From assembly GCA_964602735.1 (NCBI GenBank), contig CAZRRV010000048.1:1-10855 (forward strand): a stretch of 10,855 bases of DNA. The letters are read 5' to 3'. Below the pieces are notes generated by a model. The model did no database searches. It had not been told where the DNA came from and was given only the letters and a program-made list of their open reading frames with translations. Positions 5,977 to 10,855 of the stretch are shown one piece after another (the stretch's first letter is position 1; the number at the start of each line of letters is the position of its first letter). Source of the stretch: CAZRRV01 sp964602735. Lineage in GTDB: Bacteria > Bacillota > Clostridia > Oscillospirales > Acutalibacteraceae. The position numbers and the translations under genes are program-made.

Positions 5977-7821
5977 ATGAATGTTTCAAAACTGGAAAAA
6001 CTGCTCCCGCTTGCGGAAAAGCCGGGGCGTTACAGCGGGGGCGAACCCGGCGCGGTGTACAAAGACAAGACGAAGGTCGATATCCGTTTCGCGTTCGCGT
6101 TCCCCGATACTTACGAAATCGGTATGTCGCACCTCGGGATAAAAATACTCTACTCGCAGTTTAACGCCCGCGACGATATATGGTGCGAACGGGTTTTCGC
6201 CCCGTGGACGGATTTTGAAGAACTTCTGCGCCGGGAGAATATGCCGCTTTTCGCCATAGAAAGCCGCGATCCGCTTTACGAGTTCGATATTATAGGATTC
6301 ACCCTGCAGTACGAAATGTGCTACACGAATGTGCTGAAAATGCTGAAAGCCGGCGGGGTGCCGATACGATCCGCCGATCGCCCGGGTCTCAAAAACCTTG
6401 TGGTCGCGGGCGGGCCGTGCGCCGCGAATCCGGAGCCGCTCGCCGATTTTATAGATATTTTCTTCCTCGGGGAGGGCGAAGAGGTCGATTTACAGCTTAT
6501 CGACCTTTACAAAAAGCACAGGCGCGCCGGCTCGTCCAAAGCCGAATTTCTGCGCGAGGCCGCGCAAATCGAGGGCGTTTATGTCCCCTCGCTTTACGGC
6601 GTATCGTATTTTCCCGACGGCAGAATAAAAAAAGTTACGCCGTCCGGCGGGGCGCCTTCGATCGTACACAAGCGGATCGTGCGGGATATGAACGCCTCCT
6701 ACTACCCGGAAACGGTGCCGGTGCCGCTTATCGAAACGGTGCACGATCGCGCCGTGATCGAACTCTTCCGCGGCTGCACCCGCGGGTGCAGATTCTGCCA
6801 GGCCGGATTTATCGGCCGCCCGGTAAGGGAAAAATCCGCCGAGGTGGCGAACCGCGAGGCGAAAGCCCTGTGCGAATCGACCGGGTACGGAGAAATCTCG
6901 GTTACGTCGCTTTCGACGGGGGATTATTCGGAGCTTGAACCCCTGCTGAACCGTATGCTCGAATGGACCGACAAAACACACACCGCGATAGCCCTGCCGA
7001 GCCTGCGGGTCGACAGCTTTTCCCCCGCGCTTATCGACAAAGTGAGCAGGATAAAAAAATCGGGGCTTACTTTCGCGCCGGAGGCCGGCTCGCAGCGGCT
7101 GCGGAACGTTATAAACAAGAACATCACCGAAGCCGAGGTGCTTAACACCTGCCGCGCCGCGTTTGAAAGCGGGTACACGCAGGTCAAGCTGTATTTTATG
7201 TGCGGACTGCCGACCGAAACGGATGACGACCTGCTTGCAATCGGCGAACTCGCGCGGAAAACGGTAGACCTGTATTACAAAAATCCCGCGAAACCGAAAG
7301 GCAGAGCGGTAAATGTTTCGGTATCCGTTTCCCCGTTTGTGCCGAAGCCCGACACCCCGTTTGAATTCGCGGCGCAGGACAGCGTTGAAACCCTCCGCGC
7401 GAAACAGGCGTTTATCGCGGAACATCTGGGAAGCCGGAAAATTTCGATGTCTTCCCCCGACCCGCGCCTTTCGTTCCTTGAAGCGGTATTCTCGCGCGGC
7501 GACAGGCGTCTGGGCGCCGTTCTCGAACGGGCGGTTGAACTCGGTTGCGAATTCGACGCGTGGAGCGAATGTTTTTCTTTCGAAAAATGGACGCGGGCGT
7601 TCGCCGACTGCGGCGTCGATCCCGCTTTTTACGCGAACCGCGAACGGGAACCGGGCGAAACGATGCCGTGGGATCATCTCGATTTCGGGGTAACGAAAGC
7701 GTTCCTCGCAGAAGAATACGGGGCGGCGCTGCGCGGAGAAACAACCCCCTCCTGCCGCGAAAAATGTTCGGGCTGCGGGGCGTCAAAATACAAAGCCGGT
7801 GTTTGCGTTGGAAAATGTTAG
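5977..7821 (+). CDS. TIGR03960 family B12-binding-domain radical SAM protein
   Basis: A radical SAM enzyme that should bind a [4Fe-4S] cluster and cleave S-adenosylmethionine; the substrate of the family is unknown. The protein has 614 residues. The first ~200 form a cobalamin-binding-like domain (PDTYEIGMSHLGIKILY, then GGPCAANPEPLADFIDIFFLGEGEE). The radical SAM core begins near 255, with the cluster motif CTRGCRFC (C267, C271, C274), followed by SLSTGDYSEL, LPSLRVDSF and the APEAGSQRLRNVINKNI block. The tail has a second cysteine group, C593, C597, C600, C610 and C614 (CREKCSGCG...GVCVGKC), which could hold another metal or cluster. The start has a modest site (AGGT, 5965-5968). The next gene overlaps and is the usual partner. 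No strong promoter stands out in the shared divergent region. Confidence 0.92.
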   Translation: MNVSKLEKLLPLAEKPGRYSGGEPGAVYKDKTKVDIRFAFAFPDTYEIGMSHLGIKILYSQFNARDDIWCERVFAPWTDFEELLRRENMPLFAIESRDPLYEFDIIGFTLQYEMCYTNVLKMLKAGGVPIRSADRPGLKNLVVAGGPCAANPEPLADFIDIFFLGEGEEVDLQLIDLYKKHRRAGSSKAEFLREAAQIEGVYVPSLYGVSYFPDGRIKKVTPSGGAPSIVHKRIVRDMNASYYPETVPVPLIETVHDRAVIELFRGCTRGCRFCQAGFIGRPVREKSAEVANREAKALCESTGYGEISVTSLSTGDYSELEPLLNRMLEWTDKTHTAIALPSLRVDSFSPALIDKVSRIKKSGLTFAPEAGSQRLRNVINKNITEAEVLNTCRAAFESGYTQVKLYFMCGLPTETDDDLLAIGELARKTVDLYYKNPAKPKGRAVNVSVSVSPFVPKPDTPFEFAAQDSVETLRAKQAFIAEHLGSRKISMSSPDPRLSFLEAVFSRGDRRLGAVLERAVELGCEFDAWSECFSFEKWTRAFADCGVDPAFYANREREPGETMPWDHLDFGVTKAFLAEEYGAALRGETTPSCREKCSGCGASKYKAGVCVGKC

Positions 7822-8437
7822 GATATTCTTCTCGAAAACCGGGGCGATGAGATTTATTTCGCACCTCGATACGGCGAGATATTTTACGCGGCTCGCCCGG
7901 CGCGCGCGGCTGCCGTTCAAATATTCCGAAGGATTTCACCGCCATATGCTGCTGTCGTTCGCGATGCCGCTTCCGTTGGGGTTTGAAAGCGAATACGAGG
8001 CGGCGGACACGGTGCTCGACGACGGCGGTTTCCCCGTCGAATCGATTCTTCCCGCGCTTAACGCCTGCGAAACGGCGGGATTCCACGCGTTTAAGGCCGC
8101 CGCCCCTCGCGAAAAGCCGGGAAAAATCGCCTTCTGCCGCTACAGGGTAAACTTTTTCGACCCGCCGGACAGGGGCGCCTGGAAAGATTTTCTGTCGCGC
8201 GGGCACATACCCGTTTCAAAGCGCGGGAAAAAAGGCGTTGAGGTAACGATCGACGCCGCCCCGAAAATAAAAGAACACGGTTTCGACGGCGACAGCCTCG
8301 TTTTAACGCTCGGCGCGGGCGCGGAATATTTAAGCCCCGCTCCGCTTCTGGCGGCGTTTTACACCGGCGACTGCGCCCCCGGATACATAATAACGCGGGA
8401 GATGCTGCTGCTCGACGACCTTACCCCTTTTACATAA
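7799..8437 (+). CDS. TIGR03936 / DUF2344 radical SAM-linked protein
   Basis: This family is found almost always with TIGR03960 proteins, as a neighbour or fused to them, and is thought to act with them in an unknown modification, possibly of RNA. The protein has 212 residues. Its N-terminus shows the family pattern: FFSKTGAMRFISHLDTARYFTRLARRARLPFKYSEGFHRHMLLSFAMPLPLGFESEYE. The C-terminal part is less conserved. The start is uncertain: GTG 7799 overlaps the previous gene by 23 nt, while TTG 7808 would give the more typical N-terminus LENVRIFF. No clear ribosome site precedes either, so translational coupling is likely. Confidence 0.88.
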   Translation: MFALENVRIFFSKTGAMRFISHLDTARYFTRLARRARLPFKYSEGFHRHMLLSFAMPLPLGFESEYEAADTVLDDGGFPVESILPALNACETAGFHAFKAAAPREKPGKIAFCRYRVNFFDPPDRGAWKDFLSRGHIPVSKRGKKGVEVTIDAAPKIKEHGFDGDSLVLTLGAGAEYLSPAPLLAAFYTGDCAPGYIITREMLLLDDLTPFT

Positions 8438-8491
8438 TATACGGCGTCCGCCCCGCGATAAACGGGTCTCGGGGAATGAAAGAAGGATATT

Positions 8492-9220
8492 ATGAGCGGA
8501 CAGTCACACAACCGCCGCGACGACGATCTTATTCGCCTTAAAAGAATAAGGCAGGGACTGGAGGAGGCCCCGGTTGAGGAGCACAAAGAACCTCCCAAAC
8601 TCACGGGGAAAGCGGCCGCGGCGAATTTCTGGGTATATCACAGGGTTTATTTTATCATCGGCGCTCTGGCTCTGGCGATCGTGGTGGGCATCGTGGTTAC
8701 GATCGTAAGGAACAAGCGGCCGGACATTGTAATCGCCGCGCAAACCGGAGGCACGGGGTTCGGGGCGGCGACGGAACAGCTCGATGAATATTTTTCGAAT
8801 ATATGCGGCGACACAAACGGCGACGGCGTGAAAAAAGCCGAAATTATCGACTGCTCTTACAACCCCGACAGCGACAGCGGCGTATCCATGGCCATGCAAA
8901 TGAAATTTCAGGCTCAGTTCGGCGACAACAGCGCGGTGCTGTTTGTGCTCGACGACGATGCCGTCGCCAAATACGCGGATGTTTCCGAGGGGAATTTGTG
9001 GGTTGACGACCCGAACTTTAAGGAGTATAATGGAATAGCGTTAAAACTGAACGGCACCGCGGTTGAAAAAAAATACAAAGAAATCACCGGCTCCGGCTTC
9101 TCGAAAAATATTTATCTGTGCGTTCGCCAACTGTCGGATAAAAACGCGAAAAGCAAGCGGGGCAAAGCCGCCTTAAAAGCCGCCGACAAAATCGTCGCCG
9201 AAATTCTCGGCGCGAAATAA
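8492..9220 (+). CDS. Single-pass membrane protein of unknown function
   Basis: I do not recognise this 242-residue protein. The first ~50 residues are charged and cytoplasmic. One membrane helix lies at about 52-72 (VYFIIGALALAIVVGIVVTIV) and is followed by RNK, so the rest should face outward. The outer part has a DTNGDG segment (107-112), similar to the start of a calcium-binding EF-hand or dockerin loop, but the acid usually at position 12 is shifted (E117 at position 11). It is bracketed by C105 and C121, with a third cysteine at 210; these could form a disulfide. The start ATG 8492 has AGAAGG upstream. It follows the DUF2344 gene by 54 nt, where many genomes carry ribonuclease E/G, and ends 6 nt before tRNA-Arg, so all probably share one transcript. 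Confidence 0.85.
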   Translation: MSGQSHNRRDDDLIRLKRIRQGLEEAPVEEHKEPPKLTGKAAAANFWVYHRVYFIIGALALAIVVGIVVTIVRNKRPDIVIAAQTGGTGFGAATEQLDEYFSNICGDTNGDGVKKAEIIDCSYNPDSDSGVSMAMQMKFQAQFGDNSAVLFVLDDDAVAKYADVSEGNLWVDDPNFKEYNGIALKLNGTAVEKKYKEITGSGFSKNIYLCVRQLSDKNAKSKRGKAALKAADKIVAEILGAK

Positions 9221-9226
9221 CGCCGT

Positions 9227-9303
9227 CCGCCCGTAGCGAAGCTGGATATCGCAGCAGATTCCGATTCTGAAGGCCGGGGGTTCGAATCCCTCCGGGCGGG
9301 CCA
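9227..9303 (+). tRNA. tRNA-Arg(CCG)
   Basis: The acceptor arms CCGCCCG and CGGGCGG pair perfectly. The D stem is GCGA/TCGC. The anticodon stem GCAGA/TCTGA has a G-A mismatch at its outer end, and the loop TTCCGAT holds CCG at 9261-9263, reading arginine CGG codons. The T arm GGGGG/CCCTC encloses TTCGAAT. G9300 is the discriminator and CCA is encoded. No own promoter is visible; it lies 6 nt after the upstream stop codon. Confidence 0.95.
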
Positions 9304-9309
9304 GTCGGG

Positions 9310-9343
9310 AGCCCCGGCACGCAATCCGCTTGCCGGGGCTTTT
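9310..9343 (+). terminator. Terminator after tRNA-Arg
   Basis: AGCCCCGGCA (9310-9319) and TGCCGGGGCT (9331-9340) form a perfect 10-bp stem with an 11-base loop, followed by T's to 9343. It should end the transcript of the radical SAM-DUF2344-membrane protein-tRNA unit. Confidence 0.9.
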
Positions 9344-9504
9344 ACCGTACCACGGCAGTGCGCCCGCGTGTAAAGCGCATCTTTTCCGAAGTACGCTGTC
9401 AACCGAAAGTCCCGAAACGCGAATTGCGTGCCGGGAATTTTCCGTCGGCCGCTTATCCCGCCTGTCTGTACCGGCCGATAACGGGAATTGTTGCCGTTTA
9501 ACGC
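9344..9504. other. Intergenic stretch between tRNA-Arg and the methylase, with inverted repeat
   Basis: No gene is visible. GCGAATTGCGTGCCGGG at 9419-9435 is the reverse complement, with one mismatch in 17, of 9313-9329, which lies in the left arm and loop of the terminator. A second dyad is TCGGCCG/CGGCCGA around 9445-9480. This stretch would contain the junction if the following genes were inserted next to the tRNA. Confidence 0.5.
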
Positions 9505-9533
9505 TTGCTTTACATTTTTCTCACGGATATAAT
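9505..9533 (+). promoter_or_regulatory. Promoter of the methyltransferase gene
   Basis: A perfect TATAAT (9528-9533) lies 17 bases after TTGCTT (9505-9510), a weak -35. The leader would be about 38 nt and includes AAAGGAG at 9560-9566. Confidence 0.7.
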
Positions 9534-9577
9534 AATATACGCCGGGGTTGTACCCGCGGAAAGGAGCGGCGCGAACC

Positions 9578-10414
9578 ATGGAGAAAAACGGGCTTATAGC
9601 GCCTGTTTTGAAATGGGCGGGCGGTAAGCGGCAGCTTATCGATACTTTAACGCCGCTTCTCCCCGCGAACATAACATCATACTGCGAGCCTTTTGTCGGC
9701 GGCGGGGCCCTGTTGTTTCACCTGCAGCCCGATACTGCCTATGTTAATGATATTAACACGGATTTAATTTGCGTTTATACCGTTATAAAAGAAAAAGTCG
9801 ACGAACTGATCGGCGAATTGAAAAATTACAAAAACGAGCCCGATTTCTTCTATGCCGTCCGTAATCGCGACAGAGACAGAGAAAAATACAATTCCCTCTC
9901 CCCCGTTCAAAGGGCCGCCCGGATTCTTTATTTGAATAAAACCTGTTACAACGGATTATATCGTGTCAATAACGCCGGTGAGTTTAATTCCCCGTTCGGG
10001 AATTACCGCAATCCGAATATTGTAAACGAGCCCGTGCTGAGGGCGGTCAGCGCGTATTTTAATACCGCCGAAGTATATTTTTCGTCGGTCGATTACGCGG
10101 ATGTGTTGAGAGGCATTACAAAAGAAACATTTGTATACCTCGATCCCCCTTATGACCCGGTATCGGGAACTTCAAATTTTACCGGTTATTCAAAAGGCGG
10201 ATTTTCAAAAGACGAACAGGTAAGACTGCGCGGCTGTTGCGACGAATTAAACGGGCGGGGTATTAAATTCATGCTGTCGAATTCCGCTACCCCTTTTATT
10301 TTGGAACAGTATTCAAAATATAATATTACGGTTGTTCGGGCGAAACGCGCTATAAATTCGGCGGGGAATAAGCGCGGCGGCGTTGACGAGGTTGTGGTGA
10401 GGAACTATGAATAG
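9578..10414 (+). CDS. Dam-type adenine-N6 DNA methyltransferase
   Basis: This enzyme transfers a methyl group from S-adenosylmethionine to adenine N6 in DNA, by family most likely in GATC, protecting host DNA from the partner nuclease. The protein has 278 residues, normal for Dam/DpnM proteins. The N-terminal PVLKWAGGKRQL (9-20) and FVGGGALLF (39-47) form the cofactor pocket. NDIN (57-60) follows, and the catalytic motif DPPY is at 189-192, within YLDPPYDPVSGTSNFTGYSKGGF, the order of the alpha group. The C-terminus AINSAGNKRGGVDEVVVRNY is typical of Dam. ATG 9578 is chosen because AAAGGAG precedes it by 11 bases; an in-frame ATG at 9548 has no such site. The base composition is visibly more AT-rich than in the genes upstream, which suggests transfer. 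Its 3' end overlaps the next gene by 8 nt. Confidence 0.92.
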   Translation: MEKNGLIAPVLKWAGGKRQLIDTLTPLLPANITSYCEPFVGGGALLFHLQPDTAYVNDINTDLICVYTVIKEKVDELIGELKNYKNEPDFFYAVRNRDRDREKYNSLSPVQRAARILYLNKTCYNGLYRVNNAGEFNSPFGNYRNPNIVNEPVLRAVSAYFNTAEVYFSSVDYADVLRGITKETFVYLDPPYDPVSGTSNFTGYSKGGFSKDEQVRLRGCCDELNGRGIKFMLSNSATPFILEQYSKYNITVVRAKRAINSAGNKRGGVDEVVVRNYE

Positions 10415-10855
10415 CGCGGGTCTGACCGACGCCGCATGGGAAAAGCTTTTCGATAAATACGACATCCTCCGCCATATCGAAAAAGACGGCTTTTTCAATA
10501 TATCCGCCTCACAGATAAAAGAATTCCGCGAACCCCGTTTAATGGTAAAATTCGATCACTCCATAAATCTTCCGAAACCGTTTTCGGATAACCAATTAGC
10601 CGTTTTGCCTGTTACGCGCGGAGATTATGTCATTTCGCATTTCGACGCGTATCATAAATTTGAGGCGGGAAATACCGCCGTCACAAAAGTGTCTTTGCCC
10701 CCGCATATCCGAAGTTTAGACGGCAATAATATTCCGAGTGAAACCATAGCGTTAAATTGCGCGGTTGCCTCGGGCATTGTCGCCAATTTTACGGGGGACA
10801 GTGATATTGTCGCTACCGTTTCGGGTCGAATGGGTTCGGGCGCGTTCTCTTTTTA
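10407..10855 (+). CDS. Probable type II restriction endonuclease (3' truncated by window end)
   Basis: The frame is open for 149 codons from ATG 10407 to the window edge with no stop. The start overlaps the methyltransferase end by 8 nt in the +1 frame, with GGTGAGG just upstream, so the two are translationally coupled. The visible sequence opens with LTDAAWEKLFDKYDILRHIEKDGFFNISASQIKEFREPRLM and continues with KFDHSINLP and LPVTRGDYVISHF. I recall proteins of this kind next to Dam methyltransferases, annotated as type II restriction enzymes. It does not resemble the DpnII/MboI proteins or the MutH-like Sau3AI. No PD-(D/E)XK or other nuclease motif can be named in the visible part, and the catalytic region may be in the missing half. 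The assignment therefore rests mainly on context. GC content is low, like the methyltransferase. Confidence 0.7.
   Translation, partial: MNSAGLTDAAWEKLFDKYDILRHIEKDGFFNISASQIKEFREPRLMVKFDHSINLPKPFSDNQLAVLPVTRGDYVISHFDAYHKFEAGNTAVTKVSLPPHIRSLDGNNIPSETIALNCAVASGIVANFTGDSDIVATVSGRMGSGAFSF

Noticed and set aside
6490..7677. Minus-strand open frame of 395 codons inside the radical SAM gene
   Set aside because: Its translation is arginine- and phenylalanine-rich with no family signature, while the plus frame is a clear conserved protein. It is a shadow caused by GC-rich codon use.
9084..9672. Two minus-strand open frames over tRNA-Arg
   Set aside because: Segments such as GGIRTPGLQNRNLLRYPA and RRDSNPRPSESESAAIS are typical translations of the complement of a tRNA. 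They also run through a terminator and the end of a real gene.

Overview
The window looks like chromosome from a moderately GC-rich, low-complexity-genome Firmicute, most likely an uncultured member of the Clostridia. The reasons are purine-rich Shine-Dalgarno sites, clear sigma-A type promoters, a short SerA with an ACT domain, a DUF1015 protein of clostridial type, and the pair TIGR03960 radical SAM protein plus TIGR03936/DUF2344 protein. The taxonomic call is an inference from gene content and not a measured placement.

Left part (1-2073): a well-formed promoter drives serA (D-3-phosphoglycerate dehydrogenase). After about 260 bases with GC-rich hairpins but no convincing gene, a strong promoter precedes a tRNA cluster Val(TAC)-Asp(GTC)-Phe(GAA)-Gly(GCC)-Cys(GCA). 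A terminator-like hairpin with six T's sits between the Gly and Cys genes, and a second terminator follows Cys.

Middle (2074-4709): an intergenic area carrying three same-oriented copies of a 176-177 bp repeat with short terminal inverted repeats. Two copies are directly abutted and a third lies beyond corA, so that corA (Mg2+/divalent cation transporter, with a roughly 180-nt structured leader) is bracketed by copies. Next comes a small Lrp/AsnC regulator with an extended -10 promoter, convergent with a DUF1015 gene on the minus strand.

Right part (4696-9343): DUF1015 (minus) is divergent from a plus-strand unit of the TIGR03960 radical SAM protein, the overlapping DUF2344 protein, a single-pass membrane protein of unknown function, and tRNA-Arg(CCG), closed by a strong terminator. 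The ribonuclease E/G gene often found after the first two genes is not here.

End (9344-10855): a more AT-rich segment starts directly behind the tRNA-Arg. It holds its own promoter, a Dam-type GATC adenine methyltransferase, and an overlapping 3'-truncated gene that I take to be the cognate restriction enzyme. It does not look like the DpnII/MboI or Sau3AI enzyme types, and its position at a tRNA gene suggests an acquired restriction-modification island. The most unusual items are the repeat family around corA, the structured corA leader, and the Dam-linked unrecognised nuclease candidate.
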